Source: Rhodosorus marinus (taxonomy: Eukaryota > Rhodophyta > Stylonematophyceae > Stylonematales > Stylonemataceae). Taken from it: a DNA stretch of 64,000 nt. A program made the position numbers and the translations under genes. This document shows, one piece after another, positions 8,944 to 20,600 of the stretch; position 1 is the first letter of the stretch; the number at the start of each line of letters is the position of its first letter. The notes beneath the pieces are model-generated. The model saw nothing but the letters and a program-made list of their open reading frames with translations, searched no databases and had not been told where the DNA came from. Location of the stretch: NCBI GenBank assembly GCA_029953675.1, contig JAMWBK010000002.1, positions 3,100,001 to 3,164,000 on the forward strand, given 5' to 3'.

Positions 8944-11066
8944 TCATTTCGGATCCCCAGCTTGAGTTCCCGTAAGCGTGAATGTTCCAACTTCCACGAT
9001 CTTCACGGGCACGAGTTTGCCTCGTAGCTCCTCAATGTTGCCCTCAAAGTATGTTACTCTGTTTTTTCTTGTCCTTCCCATAACCTTTGCGGACGTGAAA
9101 TACGCACAAAGGAAACATTCAGCTATAGAATTCATTACAAGGCACGAGCGTATTCTTCCATCTACTGTGCAGAAATCAAGTACCTGCTTCTCATTCCGAG
9201 AGTTCCGTTCCGTGACCAGGACCTCTTCGACTCTTCCCAAATACCTCCGGTTTCGGCTTAGAGAGTCCGTTTCATTGCGACGATTGGCTCTACGTAGTCT
9301 GCTCTCTTTCTCGGAGTCTGAGACCTGATTCTCCATGATTGCACCTGCGGAAGGTTAATGGCGTTAGGGACCAGATTCTTCACTCACCAAAACAATGCGA
9401 GCAGCCCCTGCAGGGCTTACCAGGAGTATTTGGCCTCGGGGAGTAGGCAGCGGTATGGACATGATCGAACTGGATCTCCTCCATCAGATCCAAGGTGTTC
9501 TGGAACTGTTCCTCTGTCTCCCCTGGAAACCCTACAATGGTATCCGCTGTTATCGCCGCATCGGGGATTTCCTCCCGGATCTGCCTGATAACCTCCCTGT
9601 ACCTTTCGACAGTATAGCCTCTGTTCATCGCCTTGAGCACCTCCGTGTCACCGCTCTGGAACGGAACGTTAAACGACTCACACACTTTGCTAAGCTGGCT
9701 GCAAGTTTGTGCAAGATTTTTCGTAAAGTAGCGAGGGTGAGAAGTAGTGAACCTAATACGTTCAATACCATCAACGTCGTGGACTGCGCGCAACAATTCA
9801 GCAAAAGTCACCCTAGGTTTAAGATCCCTCCCGTAGGCATCTGTATTCTGGCCTAACAGCGTAACTTCTCGATACCCTTGCCTGGCTAGCTCTTCAATCT
9901 CAGCTCGAATCGCTTGGGGTGTCCTGCTTTGTTCAACACCTCTCGTATTAGGGACAACGCAATAAGTACACCTTTCGTTGCAACCATAGATAATATTAAC
10001 CCAAGCGGAGACGCCGTCAACTCGAATTGGTTTCGATAAGTCTTCTGTGATATGTGAAGCTTCGGTTGCCACGACCTGATTTCCCTGAGCGACGTCCTGA
10101 AGCAACTCTCCCAAGCGATTCGCGTACTGAGGTCCAATAATGAGGTCAACCTCGGGCACCCGCCGCGCAAGCCTGGATGCCTCCTGCTGAGCAACGCATC
10201 CAGCAACCACAACGGCAATGTTCGGGTAAGTCCACTTTCTCTGCGCGATTGGTCCGAGCTGTGAATAGAGCTTGTGCTCCGCATGCTCTCGTATGGAGCA
10301 TGTGTTGAACACGATTACGTCAGCTTCCTTCATAGTCCTCGCCACCTGCATTCCCATAGCTTCGAGTTCCCCTGCCATTCGCTCAGAGTCCGACTTATTC
10401 ATCTGGCATCCATGGGTTTCGATGAAATACGAAGTCCACTCCTGTTCTTCCCGCTTCACTCTGATTTTACCCAAATTTTGCCCAGTTCGACGGAATGTCC
10501 TCGTTGGTGTCCATGAAGTCAACTCTATCGCCCTTTTCACGTCTTCTACGTAGGCGGCGTGCCAACCAGAGGCTGATTGGGCTTTAAAAACTCCTGAACC
10601 AACCCAAAGCGATTGAGGTCAAAGCTAGTGGTCAGATGTGAACGTGGTTCAGCCCAAACATGAATCGTGTCCGAGCGGGCTAACCTGTGTGTGGATCTGT
10701 GGAGGACACAACATCTACAATCTCTGGAAAAGGAAACGTGCCTTTCGTGTGCCACCCCAGATCTCCACCATTGTGTCTGGAAGCTTCACAAACAGAAATA
10801 CTCTCGGAATACTGGCGTATTGACTCTACACCATTCTTTCGCCCTTCCTCAATCACAAAATCGCAAAGCTCCTCGCTTAAAACCAGCACGTGACGTATCC
10901 TAAACTTATCCTCAGTTTCAGCCAGACCCCTAACACCATCCAACCGACCAGGCAGACTCCCACTCACGTTAATCACCACACACACATTCCCCTTCCTAGC
11001 GGGATCAGCGTAAACGCTCCCTCTTACCCTCCTGAATCCAGCAGATGGCACAAACCCGGCTGCCAT
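8944..11066 (-). CDS. Predicted parvulin-MiaB fusion: plastid tRNA methylthiotransferase with N-terminal PPIase-like domain
   Basis: Exons 11066-10685, 10593-9421, 9344-9184 and 9084-8944 join in phase to 618 residues. Residues 1-45 ([16 protein letters not shown]...) look like a plastid transit peptide. Residues 54-150 match parvulin prolyl isomerases: FRIRHVLV (His59), [15 protein letters not shown] (91-105) and [13 protein letters not shown] with the second His139. The rest is a full MiaB methylthiotransferase: Cys190, Cys226 and Cys260 for the auxiliary cluster, radical-SAM motif C332xxxC336xxC339, DTIVGFPGE, and a C-terminal TRAM domain ending near VGTFTLTG. MiaB adds the 2-methylthio group to i6A37 of tRNAs, using SAM and two Fe-S clusters. 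The fusion rests on the 91-nt intron 10594-10684; the MiaB frame has no ATG of its own before its first cluster Cys. The third intron (9085-9183, 99 nt) is stop-free and in frame. Confidence 0.85.
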
Positions 11067-11659
11067 GGTGTCCTCTACAAAACACTACTCCAGAAACCCG
11101 CTTCTAAAAACAAAAAGGAGAAAGAAAAAAAAAACGGAGAAAAAAACTAAATCCAGCTGCTCCACTACATCAACACATCCCTCCTAGATCAGCTCTTACA
11201 GCCAAATACAAAACAAAAACAGAATCCTTTCTCCTAAACGAAAAGACAATGTTTCTGTTTGTCCTCCTAACTCCTCCACCCAAACCTTTCCGCAATTCAT
11301 CCTTCCTCTTCAACTCCAGGCGTTTTGCTTTTATACACATTCCATCGCCGATGTGTTTATCTGTCAACCTGAAAGTCATCCATCGAGATAGGTGGCGCCT
11401 CTCCCCGTTTCGAAATGACCAAAAGAAATCTGACCGTCGTATAATAGAAAAGTCACCTATCTCGACAGTTGACGCACACTCGAACCAATGGATAAACCTA
11501 GGTCGTATTCTTTAATCAGATATCATATCGATATATTTCTGTCCCTGTGAGTGCTAAAATTCAAGACTACGCATTCGTTAGTCTTTTTTTAAAAACAATT
11601 TGATCTTAATCTAGAATTTGGTTGTTGGAAGACGGGGCTGGAAAGGGTTTCGTCTGGTT
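11067..11659. other. 5' leader of the parvulin-MiaB gene and spacer to the next gene
   Basis: 11067-11300 is A/C-rich and G-poor on the plus strand, giving a G/T-rich minus-strand leader for the fusion gene. The remainder up to 11659 is the 3' side of the DNL zinc finger gene. I see no other feature. Confidence 0.5.
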
Positions 11660-12262
11660 CTACTTTGGTTTCTCATTATGAGCCGTCGACAGGCTGACTG
11701 AAGGTGATTTTTGGTCTACAGTAGCTTCTTGGTCTGTGGATGGATGGTCTTGTTGATCTGGGTCTACTTCTAGAGTCGATGTGTCGATTCTTACGACCTT
11801 CTCGGAGCGTTCTGCAAGGATCGTCTCGATGTTTGAGGGACTGTCACCAAACCATCCAAGATTATCTGCGATGAGATGCCGGTTCTTGCATCCTGGGCAC
11901 TCAACGAGGACAACACCCCGCTCGTACGCACCCTTTGAGAAGCGTTTGACGGCTCGCGTGTTGCATACCTTGCACGTGAACATGATCATCATCAGATCTT
12001 TTCCATGTCTTGTTCCAATGTTCAGTCCTTCGGTTGCTTTGATACCCTCGGTCCCTTTTTGTCCTCCTCCAACTAGGTCCGCCTTAGCATCGCCGCTTCC
12101 TGCTTTCTCTCCGTTCTTGGATAACGTCAGTCTCGACCACTGCAAAGCTCTCGCTCCCAACGAATACTGAGAATATTCTCCTTTCAAGCTCGGTAATCTC
12201 CTAGAAGAGGTCAAAACCCTTCGGGTGAGACCAGCAGCTCGCCACCAGCGATGCCAGCTCAT
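11660..12262 (-). CDS. Mitochondrial Zim17/DNLZ-type zinc finger protein (Hsp70-escort protein)
   Basis: Member of the DNL zinc finger family (Zim17/Tim15/HEP), which keeps organellar Hsp70 soluble and active in protein import. The chosen start at 12262 gives 200 residues beginning [20 protein letters not shown], an Arg-rich amphipathic presequence typical of mitochondria. The frame is open further upstream but has no ATG there. The DNL domain is clear (about residues 97-145): [20 protein letters not shown], then [21 protein letters not shown], with the two CxxC zinc pairs and the name-giving DNL. A poorly conserved acidic tail of about 55 residues follows the domain. Plant relatives also occur in plastids. 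The presequence here lacks the near-terminal Phe of the plastid proteins in this window, so mitochondria are the better guess. Confidence 0.88.
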   Translation of the reverse strand: MSWHRWWRAAGLTRRVLTSSRRLPSLKGEYSQYSLGARALQWSRLTLSKNGEKAGSGDAKADLVGGGQKGTEGIKATEGLNIGTRHGKDLMMIMFTCKVCNTRAVKRFSKGAYERGVVLVECPGCKNRHLIADNLGWFGDSPSNIETILAERSEKVVRIDTSTLEVDPDQQDHPSTDQEATVDQKSPSVSLSTAHNEKPK

Positions 12263-12701
12263 ATCTCTACTAGCCTCAAGAAGAGGCTCGCAAGCCACGC
12301 GCTCTGACTTGCTGTTTGCTAGGCCCGTCAATACCTTTCCGAACGAACTCGTCCCTGTCAGAACTCATAGGCCTTCCCCATTCGAAACCCACCACCAGCA
12401 AAGCATTTCCCGGTGCCTTCGGCGGTAAGGATGACGATCCTTCGCAGTGGACAAGATTCCCGCATGGATAAATACTGGTTTCAGCTAAGGCTTTATACTG
12501 ATCACATCGGTTCCGTGGTTGTGGATGGACTCCCTCTTGCTGTTCACGTTTAAGACATCTTGTTCGACGCTTTAATCTATACAAAAGCTATTTACAATTT
12601 TCATTTCGAGTTGGTTGAAGAGAATCCGTTCGTATCATGAAGTGGAAATAAGAATTAGAAGTTCGAATAATCAAAGGCACTGGTTGGGAATGTCCAATGC
12701 A
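12263..12701. other. Spacer between two co-oriented minus-strand genes
   Basis: This stretch holds the leader of the DNL zinc finger gene and the 3' end of the KA1-like gene. No other coding signal is seen. Confidence 0.5.
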
Positions 12702-13355
12702 CTAGCTAGAGCCCAACTCAATGAGAATGGTCTTCGCGAAATTGCTGAAGCTGTCGCGGACAGATTCCTCCCGATTGGGCTTCGGGCTGTATATACATAT
12801 CTCAGTCTGGCCGATGTCAAAGATGAATTGTATGTGTACAGGTACAGGCTTCTTGAGACGCGACTTGACGGCCAGACTACACTTCAGCTTGTCGCCTTCT
12901 CTGTCCTCTATGTACTTGTACTCGTTCCTTTTCAATATGTCCTTCACAAGGGTTTGTACACGCACAATTGACATGGTCGAATGGAAAGACGTCAGCAGTT
13001 CGGATTCAACGTCCTCCAGGCCTCCAAATCGCCTCAACATGGATTTCATTGACCTCGTCAAAAACGAGCGTGAACGAGAACTATCGGATCCATCAGATAT
13101 AGAGCTCGTCTCCACCAGCAGAGTCGTCTCATCAACGGTTTTCTCTACATCTGGGACATGACTAGTGCTCCGAAGCGAATAAGTCCTTGCAGACCTCGCC
13201 GATGGCGTTCTGGAGATACTCCGCTCTTCGACAAAGGACCTCTTCAACGGAACCAAACTACTGGGAGAGTCCAAACTAACCTCACCCTCCTCGACACAAG
13301 ATTCATCTATTTGAACTGAGCCAACCTCACCCTCCTCGAAACAAGATTCATCCAT
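12702..13355 (-). CDS. Small protein with a C-terminal KA1-like domain and no kinase domain
   Basis: A single exon of 217 residues with a clear ATG. The N terminus carries a near-duplicate acidic motif (DESCFEEGEVGSV, then DESCVEEGEVSLD), followed by a Ser/Arg-rich linker to about residue 115. The C-terminal 85 residues (from VQTLVKDILKRNEYKYIEDR to the end) have the pattern of kinase-associated KA1 domains: a first helix, KLKCSLAV, VPVHIQFIF and TEICIYSP strands, and a last amphipathic helix FSNFAKTILIEL, as at the end of MARK/KIN1 and AMPK-alpha kinases. KA1 domains bind acidic phospholipids or cover kinase domains. No kinase domain is encoded nearby on this strand, so this would be a free-standing KA1. 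The fold is inferred from pattern only. Confidence 0.7.
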   Translation of the reverse strand: MDESCFEEGEVGSVQIDESCVEEGEVSLDSPSSLVPLKRSFVEERSISRTPSARSARTYSLRSTSHVPDVEKTVDETTLLVETSSISDGSDSSRSRSFLTRSMKSMLRRFGGLEDVESELLTSFHSTMSIVRVQTLVKDILKRNEYKYIEDREGDKLKCSLAVKSRLKKPVPVHIQFIFDIGQTEICIYSPKPNREESVRDSFSNFAKTILIELGSS

Positions 13356-13570
13356 CCGAAGAAAATGAAATTCTCTTCGAAATTTCCGTCTCGTCTGCCT
13401 ACAAAACGCTCACGCTCCCGACGACACTCCCGTCATCCCCCCCCCAGAAACGGACCTCCCCGACCAACCTCAGCCGCTCAACACGCAAACACCAACAAAA
13501 TCCGACACGCTCCCCCCTCCTCTCCACCCCCTCCCCCCCCGCATTCAATAAGAAGAGAGAAGTATATTTA
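13356..13570 (-). promoter_or_regulatory. G-rich leader of the KA1-like gene
   Basis: On the plus strand this is C-rich with long C-runs (13505-13545). On the sense strand these are G-runs able to form a quadruplex just upstream of the ATG at 13355. A regulatory role is inferred from position only. Confidence 0.4.
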
Positions 13571-16260
13571 GCCCTTTCATATGCCCATTCTTCTAACCGA
13601 CCGTCCGCTGTGCACTCTCAGCCAGGGCACGTATTTGCCCTATGCTACCCGCCCTACCTCTCCAGCTCTCACCTAATCCCTTGAAGACATGGAACGCAAT
13701 CCTTCCAGGTAAACAGCATTTTCGAACAATAGCAGGAAATTGAGTTACCATGACAACAGACCCTTACAAATAAAACAATATAGTAAATCCGATACATATA
13801 TAGTTTTAGATAATACAAAGTCCTTTTTTCGTTCTTGAATATGAATAAGGTACGTATAAACGATATCCGCACCGATTGTATTCTTGCGTATAGATTGTCG
13901 CCCTAATCGGGACAGAGTGCGCGACCGTCTTTTGTCTCGTTGAATAAATTATTATCATTTCGACTTGCCCACCTTGTCAGCCTCTCAGTGGAATCTTCAG
14001 TCTCCCCTCGTCGAAAAAGAAAACGAAACGAGAATTGTCCCTTCTGACCCTCTAGAAGAGAGAAAAACTCGTTTGTCGTTTCTTCCTCAGCCGATTGTTT
14101 TTAATCAAAATATGATTCACGCTCCTTTCTTTGGGCAAAGAAATAGAAAAGGTTCTTGGTGGGGGTGGGGAGAAATAGGTTGACACAATGGTGGTTAGAG
14201 CTCAGACTGTTTTATGATTGGCTTTTAATGATGTGTGTTTTGCTTGTTTTTGAACGATCGTTAGGGATAGTGAGTTTCTTAAAGTTCTAGTTTGATAAGA
14301 ATATTGGGGATTGACTCTTCTTCTATTATGAGTCAGATGTGTAGAGAAGAATAGAATGGAACGATGATCTGGATTGAGCTAAGCAGCAACTTGTAAAGCT
14401 GCATATTGACGGTGTCAGCGGATTCCAGCACTGCAAAAGCAATTGGAGACCAAGTTCGATCTTCCACCAGAGAGCACCTTGAAATGCTGAGGGCGGACTT
14501 CTTCTCTTGTCAAGGAGTGAACGCGAATATATGGAACTGGATCCTGCCATACAAAAGGGTTGCTGGACACGTTTTGGGTTTCGCTCGCAGTTCTCCCATT
14601 CTTGCGATAGATAAGAATAGGAGCGGGGTTGAATCTACCCCATCCATCCTTTCGATTGGAAACCATTGATGAAACCATGGAGCTGTCCTGCCAACAACTG
14701 GTACGCCAAAACCTTAAGATAGACTCTCCAAGGGCGGGGGAATTTGAAAGCCTACGCGATGTATGCTTATTGAAGGGTTACCCCATTGAGGAACGCGAGA
14801 TGTCAGCGCCCGGACTCGCAACCGCAAACTACGAACTGCAAGGGCTGTCCGAAGGCTACCAAAGGCTATGATTTGAGCTTGATCAGTTCTACCTTTACGA
14901 CCACCAGATTGCGACCAAAATTGCACACCTGACTTGCCTTACACACTCCCCTCACCCTCCGCTTTCATCAGCTCGCGATGGAGCGCCGCTGTAAACAGCT
15001 AGCTGCAAAACACGAACCAGACTTGAATCTTCAAAAAAATCAGTCTAAGATTGAACGTGCGTCCCCTGGTATTAGAATCGTGATTCTTTCTCAGCTGGGG
15101 ATAAGCTAGCATTGTCAATTTAATATTTTTTCTCTATGAAAAAATGCCAAATGATAGGAACCGTTGATTACCACATTTCAGCAAAAGGTTGAACTTAGAA
15201 AACTAGTAGAATTAAGTGATGTTTCTGAGATGATCGCCATAAGATTCAATTGGTGGTGAAAGGTAGAAGTATTTGAAATTTCAGTCAAAAATTTAGATAC
15301 ATGAACAAAAATACATATAAAATCATGAAATCGAACCTTTTGATGGACTGATTTATCCAATCATTTTATAAACATTTCCCAGTGAGACTGAATGGGCCAG
15401 TTACCGCAAGTTTCGTCCCAAACTATTCCCCCCATTTCGTATGTTTTTTTGCGGTCCAGTCCTAAATTATTCAACAATCGGATACCGCATCTCTTATTAG
15501 CCAAAATTCTTCACGCTTCCCATCAATCAAATGAAATCCCGGGTTTTTTGTTCAGAAGAAGAATAATCTTCGACGGACGGGATAGACACGCGGCGACTAA
15601 TTATTAGAGTATCTCAATAGAAACGCTAGGTAACATATTATTGGAATTTAGAAATTCTCTAAGAATTTTTAAACTTTCCCGGTCACCCGCTACAACACTG
15701 CTCTCTCCTCGGAGAAAGCTCTCTCCTCAGAGCAAGCTCTCTCCTTGCGCTACTAACGAGTGGAATACCAAAAGCATCAGAGGTTCGGCTCGATTACAAG
15801 CGTCTTGTACTAGGGGTAAAATATCAACCAGCTGGTTTACTTCTACTTAAAAACAAGTAGCACATGAGAATTAATTGGATGCGGCTCGACGTACCCCCCT
15901 TGTCGTTGGGATATATCGGAAATGCAGACCTATGCATGAGGGGGGTGGAGATGACTTGCAGTATTGAATGTAATGCTTTCTAAAAAGGGGTCAGTTTGGA
16001 ATCGACTTCCGGTAGATTTTCAGAATCGTACGGGTCGGAAATCTGTACAATTCCTGTCGGGTATCTTGTTTTGGAATACAAATACTGAGTTAGTTCTTGA
16101 ATAGTATCATGATTTTACCCCCTTTATGGTCAAGAATCGGGTTTTTACTTGTAAACATAAAACAGAACAAGATTGTAGATACTCTTAATTATTTATAAAT
16201 TTATGGAGGTTGGTACGCACGAAATTTCTTCCCTTTTGGAAACATCTAGCGTAGTTTAGA
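13571..16260. other. Intergenic region with a small tandem repeat
   Basis: AT-rich, with no open frame that resembles a protein family. An 80-codon frame at 14629-14871 has an ATG but no recognisable relatives or matching exons. An 18-bp tandem repeat is listed separately. A run near 13770-13870 is strongly A/T-rich. Confidence 0.5.
15700..15753. repeat. 18-bp tandem repeat, three imperfect copies
   Basis: Unit gctctctcctcggagaaa at 15700-15717, a second copy with two changes at 15718-15735 and a diverged third at 15736-15753. It is a minor local repeat in intergenic DNA. Confidence 0.8.
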
Positions 16261-16692
16261 ATGGAGTCGGGTGGTTTGGTCATCTTGAAGATATATATAG
16301 GATGGTCGGGCTGGCTTGGTGCGTCTAGATGGTGGTGGGAGTGGGGAAGGGTGGTGTGTGATTAGGGAGCGGAGAGTTTGTTTGTATTTTGAAGATTTCG
16401 GTCGGAGGTTCTTATTTTTACTAGTTGCAGGTACATGTATATTTTATAGTACGCAGATTTCGAATGCTGAAGTGACTGTGCACCGGTCTGTGATCGAGTA
16501 CAAGTTTTCTGGGATTCTCGTGAGGAAGAAGTTTTGGTTTTTGGACTTGTTGGAGGCGTCTGTTGGGTTGTTAAGCTGAGAGGAATTTTTTTAAGAATAA
16601 TCTGGGTGGGGACGTGTTCGAGTCCTCGTTGTATGAGCACAGTGAGGCGCTTGGTATCAGAGGTGGTGTGAGAACTGGAAGCTCATGCGGTG
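16261..16692 (+). promoter_or_regulatory. G/T-rich leader of the inositol phosphate kinase gene
   Basis: The sense strand is C-poor with G-runs and a TATA-like tract (gatatatatag) near 16290, 400 nt before the ATG. Function is inferred. Confidence 0.4.
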
Positions 16693-17694
16693 ATGATGAG
16701 TCTCATGGGTGAGCACCCCCAAAATATAGATTGTGGGGTTTCCGCGATTTATAATACGAAACCGGCTCCGTTGAAGGAGCCGTTGGTGCCCTTTGAACAT
16801 CAGGTTGGAGGCCACTCTGCGCTTTCCCACGCAGCCGGACGGGTATGGAAACCAATGATAAAGAAGGAGGTCACTTTCTATCAAAGAATTTGGGCAGAAG
16901 AATCGAGTCCAGAGTGCTTATGGATTCGCGACTGGACACCACGATACTATGGACTATTTGAGAGGGAGGAACTTGCGGAAGAGCGTGTTGCGCCACAGGC
17001 TAGCAGTGGCCCGCTGGGTGGGAGAGTAACCGAAAAACCTGCTCAACGGGAAGGGAGTCGAGGCTCTGAAGTGGAGAAGAGGAGTTCTCCATGGGAGAAG
17101 AAGCTGTCCGAGATCAGGAAGAGACAGAAGCCGATGCGCCTCTATGTTTGCCTCGAAGACTTGACCGCCAGGTTTTCGCGTCCTTGCATTCTTGATGTTA
17201 AACTTGGCGTTCGAACTTATGATGATGATGCCTCCCCTGAGAAGAAGCTCAGACATCAGGAGAAAGTTCGGAACACTACTTCAGGGAAATATGGAGTGCG
17301 TTTGAGTGGTATGCAGGTTTACATTAGGCAAGAAGGAGATTATTTATTCCGGGACAAGTATCACGGAAGGACATTGAAGAGGGAAGGGTTGGTTACTAAT
17401 TTACGAGACTTCTTTGACAACGGAAATGGATTGCGGCGTGACCTGGTTTCTAGATGCAAGGCAAAGTTGGAATTCTTAAAGTCCTTTGTCGACGTACAAC
17501 GGTTGTTCTACTTCTATTCGTCTTCCTTGCTAATCGTCTATGAGGGTGACGAGGATGTGGCCAACCCGAGTGTGGATGTGAGAATGATAGATTTTGCTCA
17601 CACGCAGCCTAGCTTTGACCATTCGGATCCTGGATGTTCACTTGGTGTTTCGACGCTGGTCAAAATCCTTGATGAGATCTTGGGAGAGGACTGA
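16693..17694 (+). CDS. Inositol hexakisphosphate kinase (IPK family)
   Basis: Inositol polyphosphate kinase that most resembles IP6K, which makes the pyrophosphate 5-InsP7 from InsP6. Single exon of 333 residues. The first ATG is at 16693, with further in-frame ATGs at 16696 and 16705. Family motifs: RLYVCLEDLTARFSRPCILD with the inositol-binding PxxxDxKxG at about 164-172; a TSGKYGVRLSGMQVY segment that follows the IP6K pattern (ST..GVR.CGMQVY) rather than IPMK; SSSLLIVYEG at about 276-285; and the metal-binding IDFAHT at about 299-304. A low-complexity charged insert (about 95-145) separates the N lobe from the catalytic core. Soluble, with no targeting signal. The length is close to that of short fungal and protist IP6Ks. 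Substrate choice is inferred from the motifs, not proven. Confidence 0.9.
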   Translation: MMSLMGEHPQNIDCGVSAIYNTKPAPLKEPLVPFEHQVGGHSALSHAAGRVWKPMIKKEVTFYQRIWAEESSPECLWIRDWTPRYYGLFEREELAEERVAPQASSGPLGGRVTEKPAQREGSRGSEVEKRSSPWEKKLSEIRKRQKPMRLYVCLEDLTARFSRPCILDVKLGVRTYDDDASPEKKLRHQEKVRNTTSGKYGVRLSGMQVYIRQEGDYLFRDKYHGRTLKREGLVTNLRDFFDNGNGLRRDLVSRCKAKLEFLKSFVDVQRLFYFYSSSLLIVYEGDEDVANPSVDVRMIDFAHTQPSFDHSDPGCSLGVSTLVKILDEILGED

Positions 17695-20600
17695 TATTAT
17701 CAATGGCAGGTTTGCAGCGAGGACGTCGTTCAATCTCATAACTAATTTGGTTTCCTTATCTATTGGTATAATTGAGTTTCAAGTATGGTCGTGCGTGCTA
17801 TCTAAAGAAAGAACAAATGAAGGATCCGTGAACACCTCTCCTCTGAGGTAGAGTTAAGATGGAATCTACCTAAGGCGTGACATGTCTCAGTACCAAAAAC
17901 CTACCCCAAGATAATACGGCTCAGTCGCATAGTGGTGGGGATATAGTTGCGCCCTAATTTCTGTGCCCAAGTCAGCTATACCGCTTTCCAGCCCACTAGG
18001 AAACCAAACCTTTTTAGAGCCCCGTTCGGAGAATCTGCTCCGTTTCGGATTGTGATAGCCAATCAAGTTCAGCGGATATGCCGATCTACTGCCATCGCAC
18101 TTTGCTTGTTTGAAAATGCTGGGGATTATTTTTAATTTTCAATAAAACAGTGGTTCTGAAAATCGTGCCCGTGAAAGCATTTTTTTGTCCAATCAATTTC
18201 TTGGTTGTTGTGGTGGTGGCCTCTCTGCTGGGAAGAGTTTGGTTGAGCGCGGGTAGATATATCAAAACAGACACAGAGTGTGCGCTTGCCTCCGCTTTTT
18301 CAAGCTTTTTTTCCGTCTGGATCATTTCCCTGTTTGCTGGACTAGAAAATAAAAGAAACAGGCCTCAACGTCTGTCGTTTAGGTACGCGCTATATGGAAC
18401 CCAGCAACGTCGGTTCTTGTTTTAGTCCGCTATTGAGCGGATACAACCGTGTCAGATTCAATGCCTGGAATGTGAAGACTTTGCTTCTTTCCGGGATTGA
18501 GGAAGGCGCTCGTTCTCGGTCCAGATAGAAACTTGTTCTGTAAAATTAGGGATCCGCTTGTGCACTGCAGTGTTCTAGCAAATGAGAAATTATATTAGTC
18601 CCTTGCATGCTAGCCTCAAGCTAAATCGTTCAGTGCAAAACTAACAACCCGGGGTGGGTGTCGTGGGACAGGGAAATGGGAATCCAAAGTGTGTAATTCC
18701 AGCTTCTTTGCGAGTTCATTTCAATGGCGGGGTATCCCGGTGAAGGCCACATGATCACCATTGGTTTCTCCAGGCGAACAATAGCGTTTCGCCGACTTCA
18801 CTCCATGCCCAAGTCGAACGTCGTGACCCAAAACCAATTTAGGACTTTGGAAAACCACAAACGGGCTCTTCCTTGTTTGCTCGAACATTGCTTCCGGCCT
18901 CCCGGTACAGGGTTAATTTTTTTTTGTCCGGGTTCCATCAATAGCGAGGACCGCTTCCAGCCCATGCAAGCAGTGGAAATCCTCTCATAACGGCGCCCTC
19001 GGAATATAACTCAGAAGCTGGTATGTCAGAAGGTGCGTATTCTAATCCTTGGTACGATGCCCAGGGCTATATCCTCCAACCTAAGCCTTTGAACTAGTTG
19101 TGCTTTTACTTGTTGCATAACAAGCCTCCAATCGGGAAGGCTGATTCCTAGTAAAATCCAAGCCTTTACGTTTGTGCAGGTCTTAAGATCATTCAAAGAC
19201 CCCCCCCAAAAAGCGACATCTGTCTACTAAATTTAGCTTGGTTTTTCAAAGAAATACGCACCCACACAGTGCTCCACTTTTCAGCATTCTCATTTTCGAT
19301 GTAAAAAACTCCTATTTTTATCATCCTTTTTTTTCTGAGGATTCCTTGAACCGCTGCTTTTTTTCACGTACTGAAGTTTGAAAAAGTTTTATGCAATTGG
19401 TTGATTCGCTGAAAGAAATTGAAAAACAACTGACTTGGAAGGATCCTTGAGATTCCGGTGCTGCAGTATAAAAACTAATCTTATGGAAGATTCTCAGTTA
19501 TCAATCAATATTACTCTGGTACGTCGATCAAGCGTCCATGTCGTGCGTGTGGCGACGCCTTTTTAGTCGTTGTTTTCGGCCTCACAGAAAGATCTGGTGT
19601 GAGCTCACTGGTGGAGCATGTTACTCACCTTCGGCAAACGCAGGCTATTTTCAACCTCGCTTGGACAGTTTCTAAGTTTTCTGATGCCCCTACTCCTCCA
19701 GTCCCCGGCGCTCGAGGGGATAAGCGGAAGCAGAGCATGCAGAAGACGGAGAACCGAATATGGCCAATCACAGCATTGAGCGTGGTGTTTGGGTTCAGCG
19801 GTCCCGCTGGTGGACAATGGCGCAAGAACCACTTCTCATCTCTCGCAGGCGGACGAGTTCCCGACCGCTTACGTTGCACAATCAAACCGAGTCTAAAACT
19901 AACGAATCGAACAGCATACTCGGAGTTGAGGTATTATTAGATAAAATCGCGAGACTTTGGTTTATTGTCACATTTCTTTACTTGAAGCGTGCCGTAGCGA
20001 ATGTCGTGTTGGTCAGTCTAGCTTTATCTCTCAAAGAGCTGACGGAGAAAACGGCTAAAGACAAACCTAGAAGTGGCTCGCCCTCCTTGTGAGGACACAG
20101 GGCCCCATGTTTTAGCTTTTCTCAGTGCCACCGTCCGTTGTTGGTAATGAGGCTTCGGGTGCATGCAGGCAAGGATAGCCCAGCAGCGAGTCTAGTCCAG
20201 AAGTATGCAGAACTTTTGGTTCAATATGTATTACTTTACGGCGGTACTCTAGCAGTATGGTAGCTGAGGCTCGCTACCGCCTCCTCGGTTGGCGCGCTTT
20301 AGCTCCTCGTACCTAGTTTGCGTTACGCTTTGCGCAGTGCTTCAGGCTAAGTTGGGATCAGTTCGGTGGACCGTTCATGGTCCGCTTGTCCGCTATCCAT
20401 TCCCTGTTCTTGACGAGTGGGCAGCACGCACGCGATAAACGCAATTGGAGGTGCATCTCATCCGATTGTCCCGTCGTGAGTGTATTGTGAGCTTGTTACA
20501 GAAAAACGTGACGCGATCCTTGCTCAGCACGGGTATCAGACGACTGCTGCTCGTCAAAACCCTAGTAGCGGAGCAATGAATTTGTTTCTGAGCAAGGTAG

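Noticed and set aside
10546-10755. Separate short C-terminal exon for a stand-alone parvulin (frame ending GTPPT)
   Set aside because: The frame lacks the parvulin GWH strand; the acceptor at 10593 gives that strand and continues into MiaB, so the fusion model is better.
13365-13571. Arg/Pro/Ser-rich plus-strand frame that looks like an RS protein
   Set aside because: Produced by the C-rich plus strand of the KA1-like gene leader; no splice sites or relatives.
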